Assembly: GCF_000261685.1 (NCBI RefSeq)
Contig: NZ_AJQE01000098.1
Location: 1-64,000 of the forward strand
Reading direction: 5' to 3'
Length of the DNA: 64,000 nt
Origin: Bradyrhizobium genomosp. I (2014)
GTDB taxonomy: Bacteria; Pseudomonadota; Alphaproteobacteria; Rhizobiales; Xanthobacteraceae
The notes under the pieces were generated by a model that saw nothing but the letters and a program-made list of their open reading frames with translations, was not told the origin of the DNA and searched no databases. Below are positions 34,256 to 42,685 of the stretch, piece after piece (the first letter of the stretch is position 1; every line of letters starts with the position of its first letter). Both the position numbers and the translations under genes were made by a program.

Positions 34256-34948
34256 TTGAAGCGTGAGCCGAAGAGGCAGATCGATTGGTCAAGCTGCTAC
34301 AGGCTGATTCCGTCGCGATTCCCCCCCGTGGAGCTTTACGCCGGTGTGGCTTCACCAGAAGATTGGGACGCGATCAAACGCATCGAAGCGTCCACTAACC
34401 CTCGCCTTCGGAAAGGCGTCCTTCTGCCTGAGGATGAAGGTAGGGTGGAGCAGCACTGGTTGGTCGCGCCATTTGCCTACCCCGATCCGGAACCGTCCGC
34501 TTACGGTGATGGATCTTTCGGCTTTTCGATCGTTGCCGAGACGCTTCACTCGGCTCTCTTGCTCGCAATCGCGCGACGCGAAATCTTCCTTCGTCGCACC
34601 GCCGAAGGACCATGCCGGCTAGTGATGCGCGTGATCAAAGTACCGTTGAAGGCAGCTTTCACCGATCTCACCGACCTGAAGACTGACGACCCAACCCTGA
34701 GAACGCGTATCGCCGAACTGCGCGCCAACAAATCATACGGAGTGCTCGTGCGGGGACCGCGAGGAGCGGGCAACCCGTTGGCGGTGGTGCTTAGACCAAC
34801 GGCCTTTGTGCCGCCCGCCGCACAGACTGAGCACTTCTGCTTCCTGTGGAACGGCGAGAGGATTCACAAGCTGTTTTCGCTTCCAGCCGAAACCAAAGTC
34901 ATCGTACCCGAGGACCTTTTGAAATCGGAATCTGACACCGCCGCCTGA
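34256..34948 (+). CDS. RES-domain toxin (NAD+ phosphorylase type)
   Basis: The 230-aa protein begins at a TTG one base after the antitoxin stop. The RES domain shows YRLIPSRFPPVELYAG with the conserved Arg region, FGFSIVAETLHSAL with the Glu, and SYGVLVRGPRGAGNPLAVVL before the final Ser region. Known RES toxins cleave NAD+ in the presence of phosphate and stop growth. The TTG start and lack of its own ribosome site imply weaker translation than the antitoxin, as expected. Confidence 0.82.
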   Translation: MKREPKRQIDWSSCYRLIPSRFPPVELYAGVASPEDWDAIKRIEASTNPRLRKGVLLPEDEGRVEQHWLVAPFAYPDPEPSAYGDGSFGFSIVAETLHSALLLAIARREIFLRRTAEGPCRLVMRVIKVPLKAAFTDLTDLKTDDPTLRTRIAELRANKSYGVLVRGPRGAGNPLAVVLRPTAFVPPAAQTEHFCFLWNGERIHKLFSLPAETKVIVPEDLLKSESDTAA

Positions 34949-35357
34949 TCCGGCCAAATCTCGCAATGCGGATTGTTCGCCCAACAAACGAGAGGGAGGA
35001 TAGGTTCGGCTGGTACGCGGTCATGTAGGCGGTCCGCACGGTGCTGCTGCTGCTGATGCTGATCCTGTGGGTGGTGCGCGACCTGCGTGCCAACGTCGGT
35101 CTGGCGGCTTACGAGGAGACCAGCGCATCCGGGCGCCACGACCGCCCGACCGTTCAGGTCCCGGCGTCGGCACGGGTGGGCCATGATGCTGGTCGCGATG
35201 CGGAAAAAGCGGCCGATGACGATGGTACCAAGGCATCCAAGCTCGGCATTAGTTTTAAGTCATATTGCCTGATTATGAGCTAAAACTAATATCCTCAAGA
35301 TATTGCGTAAAACTCATAAATCCGTTATATGTCTTAAAACTCATAGGGATGATCGGC
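34949..35357. other. intergenic stretch before hipBA, possible gene remnants
   Basis: From 34949 to about 35240 the DNA is GC-rich and has a short frame beginning with Leu-rich MLLLLMLILWVVRDLR (35041 on), but no intact gene is convincing; it may be decayed coding sequence. From 35251 the DNA becomes AT-rich and holds the hip operator repeats described separately. Confidence 0.35.
35251..35345. promoter_or_regulatory. hipBA operator/promoter region with four half-site copies
   Basis: AGTTTTAAGTCATA (35251-35264) and TATGAGCTAAAACT (35274-35287) are inverted copies matching at 12 of 14 positions. TAAAACTCATA recurs directly at 35308-35318 and 35335-35345, 27 bp apart. Between them AATATC-CTCAA-GATATT (35288-35304) is a perfect palindrome. 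The array ends just before the hipB start. HipB proteins bind several operators cooperatively, so this is probably an autoregulatory region. Confidence 0.6.
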
Positions 35358-35651
35358 ATGATTTTAAAGACAATCAGCGACTTAGGGCTGGCTGTCCGGG
35401 AAGCCCGTCATCGGCGGAAGCTGACCCAAAAGCAACTTGCCGAGACGCTAGGGACCACTCAGGAATGGATCTCGCAATTCGAGACCGGCCGCCTAGAGAA
35501 CCCGAGCCTCGGAACGGTGCTAAAGGCCTTCGCCACGCTGGGGATCGACCTGAACATCGACAGTCTGCCGAAGTCTGCACGGAACGACGACTTGGACACC
35601 GGTGATCTCGCGCTCGACGAGCCAAGCTTCCTCAAGGGACGGCGGCGATGA
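35358..35651 (+). CDS. hipB: HipB-like Xre antitoxin
   Basis: The 97-aa product reads MILKTISDLGLAVREARHRR then LTQKQLAETLGTTQEWISQFETGRLENPSLGTV: an HTH_3 domain in the position usual for HipB. AGGG lies 9 bases before the ATG at 35358; an ATG at 35349 is in frame. The acidic C-terminus (DDLDTGDLALDEPSFL) may contact HipA. The stop overlaps the hipA start (ATGA). Confidence 0.82.
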   Translation: MILKTISDLGLAVREARHRRKLTQKQLAETLGTTQEWISQFETGRLENPSLGTVLKAFATLGIDLNIDSLPKSARNDDLDTGDLALDEPSFLKGRRR

Positions 35652-36940
35652 GTAAATTCATGAACGTCCTGATGGGCGGCGTACCGATCGGCCGTCTCGA
35701 GCAGATGGATACCGGCGTCCTCGCCATCGAGTACGCCGATCGTTGGCTCGCCGCCGACAGGGTCCAGATCCCGCTTTCGATGTCCCTGCCTCTCGCCGCC
35801 AAGAAGCACTCCGGCGCGAAGGTGGCCAACTATCTCTGGAATCTGCTTCCGGACAACGACCAGACCCTGCAGAAATGGGGACAGATATACGGCGTGTCCC
35901 CGAACAGCGCGTTCGCTCTGCTGTCGAAGGTCGGAGAGGACTGCGCGGGCGCGATCCAGATCGTCACCGACGAGTGGATGGACGCCAACGCTAATTCGCC
36001 CGGGGAAGTCCAGTGGATCGACGAGGCGGAGGTCGCGAACCGCCTCAAGCGCTTGCGCGAGGAGAGAACCTGGACGGGCCGTCGCGACGGCGACCGAGGA
36101 CATTTCAGTCTCGCCGGCGCGCAGCCGAAGATGGCCTTGCTGTTCGACGGAAAGCGGTGGGGCGTACCGAGCGGCCGCCTGGCGACTACGCACATCCTCA
36201 AGCCGCCGATGCCTCACCTCCGAGGCACGACCGAGAACGAGTACGCGTGCCTGCGTCTCGCGAACCACGTCGGGATCACGGCGGCCGAAGTTAAGGTCGG
36301 GAAATTTGGCGAAGAGGTCGCGATCGTCGTCACCCGGTACGACCGCGAGATCGACAAGGACGGCGTCGTCAGACGCTTCCACCAAGAAGACATGTGCCAG
36401 GCGCTCGGTGTGCATCCGGCCGTCAAGTACCAGAGCGATGGCGGCCCCTCGATCGAGCAGATCTCCAACGACGTGCTGCGCTACGCCACCGATCCAGAGG
36501 CGGACAAGGCCGCGTTCGCCGACATGATCGCCTTCAACTTCCTGGTGCTCGGTACCGACGCGCACGCGAAGAACTTCTCTGTCATCCAGCTCCCGGGTCG
36601 GCGGATGTTTCTTGCGCCGCTCTACGACGTTCTGAGCTTCGTGCCTTACGACGACGACGAACATGAGCGGCGGCGACTGCGCATGGCGATGAAGATTGGC
36701 GGCTATTACAAGTTCTCAGAAGTCCTGCCGCGGCATTGGAGACGCCAGGCGGAACTGATGAAAATGGATCCCGACGAGATGATCGCGCGATTGGTGGCGC
36801 TCGGCGAGAAGATTCCCGACGCGCTAAGCGACGTAGTGAAGGAGGCGAGGGTCGAGGGCCTGAAAGAACCGGTGCTTGACACGATGCTGGACGGAATCTC
36901 CGCGCGCGGCAAAGCGATCGTGCAGCAATACTCGGCGTGA
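35648..36940 (+). CDS. hipA: HipA-family serine/threonine kinase toxin
   Basis: The 430-aa protein has the HipA N-terminal lobe (MGGVPIGRLEQ..., LPLAAKKHSGAKVANYLWNLLPDN) and the C-terminal kinase lobe. FSLAGAQPKMAL is the conserved P-loop-like motif, FNFLVLGTDAHAKNFSV the catalytic loop (Asp and Asn) and LAPLYDVLSF the metal-binding DxxS-like motif. HipA toxins phosphorylate targets such as glutamyl-tRNA synthetase and induce dormancy. Length and order are standard, and the gene seems intact. Confidence 0.9.
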   Translation: MSKFMNVLMGGVPIGRLEQMDTGVLAIEYADRWLAADRVQIPLSMSLPLAAKKHSGAKVANYLWNLLPDNDQTLQKWGQIYGVSPNSAFALLSKVGEDCAGAIQIVTDEWMDANANSPGEVQWIDEAEVANRLKRLREERTWTGRRDGDRGHFSLAGAQPKMALLFDGKRWGVPSGRLATTHILKPPMPHLRGTTENEYACLRLANHVGITAAEVKVGKFGEEVAIVVTRYDREIDKDGVVRRFHQEDMCQALGVHPAVKYQSDGGPSIEQISNDVLRYATDPEADKAAFADMIAFNFLVLGTDAHAKNFSVIQLPGRRMFLAPLYDVLSFVPYDDDEHERRRLRMAMKIGGYYKFSEVLPRHWRRQAELMKMDPDEMIARLVALGEKIPDALSDVVKEARVEGLKEPVLDTMLDGISARGKAIVQQYSA

Positions 36941-36981
36941 ACACGCCGCGCCTGAAATCGTCGACTACTTGCAGGTGAACG

Positions 36982-37146
36982 ATGGCCTACCCGGATCTTT
37001 GCGCGAAATTGAGGAAGGCTCTCGCTCGCTATGCGAGAGTTGCATTTGGGAAAAATCTAGATGCGATCCTCCAAGCCCGTGGCCATGAATTGGTTTTGAT
37101 TGGGATAGATTCCAAGAATAGCGCTACCTCGATATTTGCGGAATGA
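36982..37146 (+). CDS. 54-aa small protein upstream of the HExxH protein
   Basis: An ATG at 36982 opens a 54-codon frame (MAYPDLCAKLRKALARYARV...) preceded by GCAGGTG. Its stop overlaps the ATG of the next gene (ATGA), the arrangement of coupled genes such as an antitoxin and toxin. The N-terminal half is basic and helical, the second half hydrophobic. It could also be the end of a decayed gene. Function unknown. Confidence 0.45.
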   Translation: MAYPDLCAKLRKALARYARVAFGKNLDAILQARGHELVLIGIDSKNSATSIFAE

Positions 37147-37583
37147 ACCCAAACGACTTCAAAATCATCGAAAGCAAGGGTTTCTTCGACAACGACGCCG
37201 GCTTCCGGGTCGGCGCTCACAAGCTGCTGGGCCTGTCCAAGCCGACCGATGTCTTCTTGTTAAACGCCGATTACTTCACGGTCGACGAAAAGCGCGCAGT
37301 GCCCCTGATCGTGCATGAGTTGGCGCACTTTTTCGACCAGATCGACGAAGAGCCAGCCATCGAAACAAATGACGATGAAAATGCTGAGGCGATACTAAAG
37401 TCGCTACGGCCGGAAGTCTTAGTGCGAGAACACACTAAGCGATGGGCGCTACACTTCGCCCGCGCTGCTCGCGTGCTGCAGGTTAAGAACCTGACACCAT
37501 ATTCCACGATTGGAAAGTTCTTGGACGCGGCGATCCCATCAGACGATCGGGATGGTCCAGTTCGGGCTCGAAAAGGCTGGTAA
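37143..37583 (+). CDS. small putative zinc metallopeptidase (HExxH)
   Basis: The 146-aa product contains VPLIVHELAHFFDQ, an HExxH motif (HELAH) with residues before it that fit a gluzincin-like helix. No transmembrane segment or signal is seen. The gene overlaps the preceding 54-aa frame and is the last gene before tRNA-Gly. It could be a toxin, a repressor-cleaving protease or an island remnant; the third zinc ligand cannot be assigned with confidence. Confidence 0.55.
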   Translation: MNPNDFKIIESKGFFDNDAGFRVGAHKLLGLSKPTDVFLLNADYFTVDEKRAVPLIVHELAHFFDQIDEEPAIETNDDENAEAILKSLRPEVLVREHTKRWALHFARAARVLQVKNLTPYSTIGKFLDAAIPSDDRDGPVRARKGW

Positions 37584-37862
37584 GGGCACGTTGCAGGACG
37601 ACCAGAGCGGCGACCGATAACATCCTTACGGATATCCGCGATCATAATCGTCGGTATCGTCGTCGGCACCATGATGATGGTGAAGCCGACGTGCTGTTGT
37701 CGATACCGGCGGCGATTAACTTCGATGGCGGGCATGCCGACACGCCATCCGCTAGATTCTGGATAACTATTTGTACGAGGGTTGTACGCAAATTACAGAA
37801 TCGGCGAGGCTTCGGGACGCGGAACGTCCGTAAATGCCTTATTTTACTGGGCAAAGGCGTGT

Positions 37863-37936
37863 TGGAGCGGGCGAAGGGAATCGAACCCTCGTATGCAGCT
37901 TGGGAAGCTGCCGTTCTACCATTGAACTACGCCCGC
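37863..37936 (-). tRNA. tRNA-Gly (anticodon CCC)
   Basis: Read on the minus strand from 37936: acceptor GCGGGCG, D arm GTTCAATGGTAGAAC, anticodon stem GCAGC-TTCCCAA-GCTGC with CCC at positions 34-36, T arm AGGGTTCGATTCCCT, acceptor CGCCCGC, then TCCA, so CCA is encoded. All stems pair. The 3' end faces the defence island, the usual side for integration by tyrosine recombinases, so this tRNA is the likely right boundary of the island. Confidence 0.95.
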
Positions 37937-38110
37937 TCATGCGCGCTTCGCGCCCATCCTGATTAGCCGAGACGGCGCCTCCCGCCAAGCGGTTTGGCGC
38001 GCCCGGCCCGACGGTTGTTAACGTCCTGACAAGATTTCCAGGTGCGCCGGATTGTGGCGGTGTTATGATCGCGCGTCTGGGGAAAAACGTGCACTGAGCG
38101 GGGCGTGTGC

Positions 38111-38689
38111 ATGGTGGGGCGCGCGTACGCGATATTCGACACGGCGCTGGGGCGCTGCGCCATCATCTGGAGCAGCACCGGCGTGGTCGCCGTGCAATTG
38201 CCGGAGGCGCGGGAGATCGATACCCGCCGCCGGATTTTCCAGGTCCATCCCGAGGCGCGCGAGCAGCGCCCGTCCGAGAACGCCGAGCTTGCGATCGAGG
38301 GCATCACAGGCCTGCTGCAAGGCGCCGAGCCGGATTTCTCCGGCGTCAGCCTGGACGCCGGCGGGGTGCCCGGCTTCAACCGGCGGGTCTACGAGCACAC
38401 CTGTACGATCCCGCGCGGCGAAACGCGCACCCACCACGAAATCGCCAAGGCACTGGGCGCGTCCGGCGCCGTGCACTCGGTGGCGCAGGCAATCGCCAGA
38501 AATCCCTACATGCTGATCGTGCCCTGCCACCGGGTGCTGGAGGCCGGCAATTATACCGATCGGCACTCGCCCTATGGCGGCGTGATCTCCAAGCGGCGGC
38601 TGCTGGCGCTCGAAGGCGCCCATCCCATCGCCAGCAAGACGCTGTTCGAGGTGCTGCTACCCGTTGCTCCGCCGAGACCGTCCACCTAG
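38111..38689 (+). CDS. ogt: methylated-DNA-[protein]-cysteine S-methyltransferase
   Basis: The 192-aa protein carries the active-site motif IVPCHRVLEAG (the alkyl-accepting Cys) and the helix-turn-helix THHEIAKALGASGAVHSVAQAIARNP of alkyltransferases, including the Asn/Arg region before PCHR. The enzyme removes O6-alkyl groups from guanine by suicide transfer. A GTG at 38105 is an alternative start. The AraC-family gene follows after 10 bp, so the two may share a transcript. The symbol is by family and could be given differently. Confidence 0.85.
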   Translation: MVGRAYAIFDTALGRCAIIWSSTGVVAVQLPEAREIDTRRRIFQVHPEAREQRPSENAELAIEGITGLLQGAEPDFSGVSLDAGGVPGFNRRVYEHTCTIPRGETRTHHEIAKALGASGAVHSVAQAIARNPYMLIVPCHRVLEAGNYTDRHSPYGGVISKRRLLALEGAHPIASKTLFEVLLPVAPPRPST

Positions 38690-38699
38690 ATAAGACGGC

Positions 38700-39539
38700 A
38701 TGGACGCCACCACGCTGTTGACGACGCCATCGATGACGGTCTCCGAATTTCGCTGCGATGCGGGACCGGACGACACGCCGTTTGCCGAATGCCGCGGCGG
38801 CCATTCCATCGCCTATGTTCGCTCGGGCAGCTTCGGCTGCCATTGCCGTGCGGGCTTCTTCGAGCTGGTGGCAGGCTCGATGCTGGTTGGTGCCCCCGGT
38901 GAGGAATACACCTGCACGCATGAGCATGTCAGCGGCGACGTCTGCCTCGGCTTCTTCCTCAGCGCGGAGCTGGTCGAGACTCTCGGTGGACAGCGCGCGG
39001 TCTGGCAGGTCGGCGCGACGCCGCCGCTGCCCGAGCTGATGGTGCTGGGCGAGCTGGCCCAGACGGCAGCAGATGGCAACAGCGACCTCGGCGTCGACGA
39101 GATCGGCCAGATCCTGGCCGGCCGCTTCGTGGATGTTGTGTCCGGCAAGGCGCGCAAGCCGGCGACGCCGACCGCGCGCGACCGCCGCCGCGCGGTGGAG
39201 GCCGCGCTGTGGATCGACCACAACTCGCATGCCGAAGTCGATCTCGAACAGGCAGCAAAGCAGGCCGGTCTCAGCCCGTTCCATTTCCTGCGGCTGTTCT
39301 CGAGCGTGCTCGGCGTCACCCCGCACCAATATCTGGTGCGCTCGCGGCTGCGGCACGCCGCGCGCAAGCTTGCCGACGACGACATCGCGGTCACCGACAT
39401 CGCCTATGACGTCGGCTTCGGCGATCTCTCCAATTTCGTCCGCACCTTCCATCGCGCCGCCGGGGTATCGCCGACCAGGTTCCGCCAGGCCTCGAAGGGG
39501 ATGCGCAAGATTCTCCAAGAGCGGCTTGCGCTCAACTGA
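38700..39539 (+). CDS. AraC-family transcriptional regulator
   Basis: The 279-aa protein has an N-terminal cupin-like effector region (residues 10-110) and the double HTH of AraC proteins at the end: [21 protein letters not shown] for the first helix pair and [22 protein letters not shown]-like [19 protein letters not shown] for the second. The effector is unknown. It lies 10 bp downstream of ogt and upstream of a VOC gene, so it may control these. Confidence 0.88.
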   Translation: MDATTLLTTPSMTVSEFRCDAGPDDTPFAECRGGHSIAYVRSGSFGCHCRAGFFELVAGSMLVGAPGEEYTCTHEHVSGDVCLGFFLSAELVETLGGQRAVWQVGATPPLPELMVLGELAQTAADGNSDLGVDEIGQILAGRFVDVVSGKARKPATPTARDRRRAVEAALWIDHNSHAEVDLEQAAKQAGLSPFHFLRLFSSVLGVTPHQYLVRSRLRHAARKLADDDIAVTDIAYDVGFGDLSNFVRTFHRAAGVSPTRFRQASKGMRKILQERLALN

Positions 39540-39594
39540 TTAGGGTCGTTTCCGGCGCGCGCCAGTTTCGGCGCGCCTTGCAATGGAGACGATC

Positions 39595-39954
39595 ATGTAT
39601 GACCACATCGGATTGCGCGTTGCCGACCTCGACGCCGCCACGCGCTTCTACACCGCGGTGCTCGCCCCGCTCGGCTATGTCCTCTGCTCCAGCGGCGACG
39701 GTTATGCCGGCTTCGGGCCGAAAGGCGAGACGGCGCTGTGGCTGCATCTCAACAAGGGCCGCAAGGCCGATGGCGCGCATATCGCGTTTCGCGCCAAAGA
39801 TCATGACGCGGTCAAGGCGTTCCACAGCGAAGGGCTGAAGAGCGGCGGCCGCGACAATGGCGGTGCCGGGCCGCGCAGGGATTACAGCCCGACCTATTAC
39901 GCGGCGTTCCTGATCGACCCCGACGGCAACAATGTCGAGGCGGTTTGTAGCTGA
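39595..39954 (+). CDS. VOC-family small protein
   Basis: The 119-aa product begins MYDHIGLRVADLDAATRFYTAVLAPLGY and ends FLIDPDGNNVEAVC, the two halves of a vicinal-oxygen-chelate fold with H4 and E116-type metal positions. The ATG at 39595 has GGAG 7 bases upstream. Role unknown; such proteins include glyoxalases, dioxygenases and resistance proteins. Confidence 0.82.
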   Translation: MYDHIGLRVADLDAATRFYTAVLAPLGYVLCSSGDGYAGFGPKGETALWLHLNKGRKADGAHIAFRAKDHDAVKAFHSEGLKSGGRDNGGAGPRRDYSPTYYAAFLIDPDGNNVEAVCS

Positions 39955-39966
39955 GTTTGTTGCACC

Positions 39967-40065
39967 GTCATTCCGGCGTGATCCGAAGGACCGAACCCGG
40001 AATCTCGAGATTCTCCGGCGCGCAACGGCGCGCCGTAGTTCGCGCTTCGCGCGCCCCGGAATGAC
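39967..40065. repeat. palindromic intergenic repeat (GTCATTCCGG...CCGGAATGAC)
   Basis: A 99-bp element is bounded by 10-bp inverted arms and has internal GCGCGC-rich stems (GGCGCGC / GCGCGCC). It stands between the VOC gene and the SRPBCC gene. Palindromes of this kind are scattered between genes in Bradyrhizobium chromosomes. Confidence 0.6.
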
Positions 40066-40086
40066 TCCATCTGATGAGAAAGAATC

Positions 40087-40488
40087 ATGGCCTCCATCCT
40101 GAACGACATCCCCCTTCCCGCCTCCGCGCACGACGTCTGGGATGCGGTGCGCGACTTCGGCGCGCTGCATCAGCGGCTGGTGCCGGGCTTCGTCACCGCC
40201 TGCACGCTCGACGGCGATGCGCGCATCGTCACCTTCGCCAACGGCTCGGTCGCGCGCGAGGTGCTGGTCGATTGCGACGATGCGCGGCAGCGCCTCGTCT
40301 ATGCAATCAACAACGAGCGGCTGAAGCATTACAGCGCCTCGGTGCAGGTGATCGCCGACGGCGAGCGGAGAAGCCGCCTGGTGTGGATCATCGACATGCT
40401 GCCGAACGAGCTTGCGCCTTACGTTCAGGGACAGACCAAGGACGCCGTCATCGCCATGCAAAAGGCTTTTCCGGCCGCCGCGGCCTGA
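40087..40488 (+). CDS. SRPBCC-family protein
   Basis: The 133-aa sequence shows the START/Bet v1-like pattern IPLPASAHDVWDAVRDFGALHQRLVPGFVTACTLDGD then VTFANGSVAREVLVDCDDARQRLVYAI and a C-terminal helix (PYVQGQTKDAVIAMQKAF), broken here for reading. Such proteins bind hydrophobic ligands. Ligand unknown. A hairpin follows its stop (40494-40515). Confidence 0.82.
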   Translation: MASILNDIPLPASAHDVWDAVRDFGALHQRLVPGFVTACTLDGDARIVTFANGSVAREVLVDCDDARQRLVYAINNERLKHYSASVQVIADGERRSRLVWIIDMLPNELAPYVQGQTKDAVIAMQKAFPAAAA

Positions 40489-40493
40489 CTGCC

Positions 40494-40515
40494 CTCTGTG
40501 AGTTTTCTCACAGAG
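40494..40515. terminator. strong hairpin after the SRPBCC gene
   Basis: CTCTGTGAG-TTTT-CTCACAGAG is a perfect 9-bp stem with a four-base loop, 6 bp past the stop at 40488. There is no U tract on the plus strand, so it is either an imperfect terminator or an mRNA-stabilising stem. Confidence 0.55.
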
Positions 40516-40601
40516 CTCCGCCCTCGCCGTCCGCAATCATGCCCGCGTGCGTCCGGTTGGCTCCGCTCTCCCGGCGGCGCAGCGCACGCGAGGAGCATGC
40601 C

Positions 40602-41072
40602 ATGAAAGGTGCGGACAAGGTGATCTGCCAGGCAGCCGCCGTGCTGCTGCTGTTTTCCTTCGCGAGCACGCCGGCGAAGGCGCAGTTCGCAGGCTTCGGC
40701 GGCGGGGGTGCCGGCGGCGAGGACATGATGACCCAGATGGCGCCGATGCTGGAGATGATGAAGGCGAAGATGGGCAAGCGCCGCTTCGCCATGCTGATGC
40801 AGACCATGGGTCCGATGATGAGCCGCATGATCGAGAACGGCGGCGGCGGGCCCGGCGGAGTGACAGGCGGCAGTTTTGGCGGCGGATTCGGTGCGCCCAA
40901 TTACGGCGGCTACACGCCGATGGGCGGAGGCACCATGCCGGCCGGGTTCGGTGGCGGCGACATCATGGGCATGATCGGCGGCGCCGGTGGCAGCGAGATG
41001 ATGGCGATGATCCCGCAACTGATGCGGCTCGCCAATGTCGGTGGCGGCCATCGCCGCCGCAAGCATCGCTAG
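40602..41072 (+). CDS. secreted Gly/Met-rich protein
   Basis: The 156-aa product starts with a clear Sec signal (VICQAAAVLLLFSFASTPAKA then QF). The mature part is dominated by Gly and Met (MMTQMAPMLEMMKAKM, GGSFGGGFGAPNYGG) and ends in a basic HRRRKHR tail. AGGAG precedes the ATG. A metal-binding or surface role is possible given the Met clusters, but nothing specific can be shown. The gene ends one base from the convergent MATE gene. Confidence 0.75.
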   Translation: MKGADKVICQAAAVLLLFSFASTPAKAQFAGFGGGGAGGEDMMTQMAPMLEMMKAKMGKRRFAMLMQTMGPMMSRMIENGGGGPGGVTGGSFGGGFGAPNYGGYTPMGGGTMPAGFGGGDIMGMIGGAGGSEMMAMIPQLMRLANVGGGHRRRKHR

Positions 41073-41073
41073 T

Positions 41074-42519
41074 CTAGTCGGTGGCGCCGGACAGAGCCGG
41101 CCTGATCGCAGTCTTGCTCCCGTGCGGCCCCCAACGCGTCAGCACCACGCTGGAGCATGACAGCACGCCGAGCACGACCATCGAGCTCGCGGCCAGCCAG
41201 AAGAAGCTTTGCGCACTGGCCTCGTGCGTCGACAGCCACCAGCCGACAGCGGCGATGTAGACCAGCCGCGCCGTCTGCGCCAGCACCGGTCCGATCACCT
41301 TGGCCGCGCCTTGCGAGGAGAAATACATCGTCGTTGCAAGGCCGAAGAAGGCGTAGAACGGCCCGACTGTCGAGAGATATTGATGGCTCGCCGCGCGCAC
41401 GGCCACGCTGTCGGTGAAGATGTTGACCCAGAGATCGGGGAAGATCGCAACGAGACACGCCGGCGCGCCCACCGCCACGAAAGCGGCGGCACTGGCGGTC
41501 CAGGCGATGCGCCGGGCGCGCGCGATGCGGCCGGCGCCGATCGCCATCCCGACCATCGGCACACAGGCGATGCCGAACGAGAACGCGATCGAGGTCAGCA
41601 GAAACTCGAGTCGCGCGCCGATGCCGTAGCCGGCGAGGATCGCGGTACCGAACTTCGCCAGCATGTGGGTGAAGATCGAGATCGTCAGCACCGATTGCAG
41701 CGGCGAGAAGCAGGCGATGGCGCCGACCTTGAGGATGTCGAAAAACATCGCCCACTGGATGCGCAGGCCCCGAAGCTTCGGTGCGATCCGTGCGCGGCCG
41801 GAGAACAGGTACCAGCCCATGATGCAGACGTTCATGGAGTAGGCGATCAGCGCGCCGGCCGCGACGCCGCGCATGCCCAGCGGCGGAATGGGGCCGAGAC
41901 CGAGGCCGAGCGTGCCGCCGAGCGCGATCTGCCAGACCGCGGAGTTGAGGATGAGGAACGACGGCAGCTTCATGTTGCCGGTGCCGCGCAGGACGCCCGC
42001 CATGGTGTTGAGCAACCAGGGCAGCACGGCGCCGCCGAAAAACACCTGCGTGTAGGCGATCGCATGCGCCAGCACATTGCCGCGGCCGCCGAGCATTTCG
42101 AGTACCGTGGGCCCGAAGATCAGCATGCCCAGCATGAAGACGAGGCCGAAGCTGATGCCGATCAGCATCGCATGCACCGCGAGCGTGCCGGCACGCTCGC
42201 GATCGCCGGCGCCGAGCGCGCGTGCGATGGCCGAGGCCACCGCACCGCCCATGGCGCCGCCCGACATCGTCATGGTCAGGATCACGGTCGGAAACACCAG
42301 CGCCATCGCCGCCAGCGCCTCGACACCGAGCCGGCCGACATACGAGGTCTCCGCGATCACCACGCAGATGCCGGCCGACAAGCCGATCACGTTCGGCCAG
42401 GCGAGGGACAGCAGCGTGCGCAGGATCGGCCCGTCGGTCAGCGCGCTCTTGACGGGGCGCGGGGGCGGCCGCAACGGTCGCTCTTGCTCATCGACCGGGA
42501 TCTCGGCGATGTCCGACAT
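41074..42519 (-). CDS. MATE-family efflux transporter
   Basis: The 481-aa protein has about 12 hydrophobic segments and the MATE signature near the start: LLSLAWPNVIGLSAGICVVIAETSYVGRLG and MSGGAMGGAVASAIARALGAGDRERA, repeated in similar form in the second half (SIAFSFGIACVPMVGMAIGAGRIARARR), again only read in part. The ATG at 42519 has GGGAGAGG just upstream. It should export drugs or metabolites by Na+ or H+ antiport. Confidence 0.9.
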   Translation of the reverse strand: MSDIAEIPVDEQERPLRPPPRPVKSALTDGPILRTLLSLAWPNVIGLSAGICVVIAETSYVGRLGVEALAAMALVFPTVILTMTMSGGAMGGAVASAIARALGAGDRERAGTLAVHAMLIGISFGLVFMLGMLIFGPTVLEMLGGRGNVLAHAIAYTQVFFGGAVLPWLLNTMAGVLRGTGNMKLPSFLILNSAVWQIALGGTLGLGLGPIPPLGMRGVAAGALIAYSMNVCIMGWYLFSGRARIAPKLRGLRIQWAMFFDILKVGAIACFSPLQSVLTISIFTHMLAKFGTAILAGYGIGARLEFLLTSIAFSFGIACVPMVGMAIGAGRIARARRIAWTASAAAFVAVGAPACLVAIFPDLWVNIFTDSVAVRAASHQYLSTVGPFYAFFGLATTMYFSSQGAAKVIGPVLAQTARLVYIAAVGWWLSTHEASAQSFFWLAASSMVVLGVLSCSSVVLTRWGPHGSKTAIRPALSGATD

Positions 42520-42685
42520 GTCCTCTCCCGGGCAGGAGCACCATTTGCGGCGCGGCAATGAACAGGTGTGCCAATCAATCTATTCGCGCGCAGGGCGCGG
42601 CGGGGGCTTGTTAGCATGGTGCGCGCCGGTTCCTCCTGCGTCGGATGCAGGCGTGCCCTGCGGCAGCGCATTCCAATAGGTGAAC

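Noticed and set aside
35041-35283. An 80-codon frame starting with a Leu-rich run
   Set aside because: It runs into the hip operator repeats and has no ribosome site; more likely decayed sequence.
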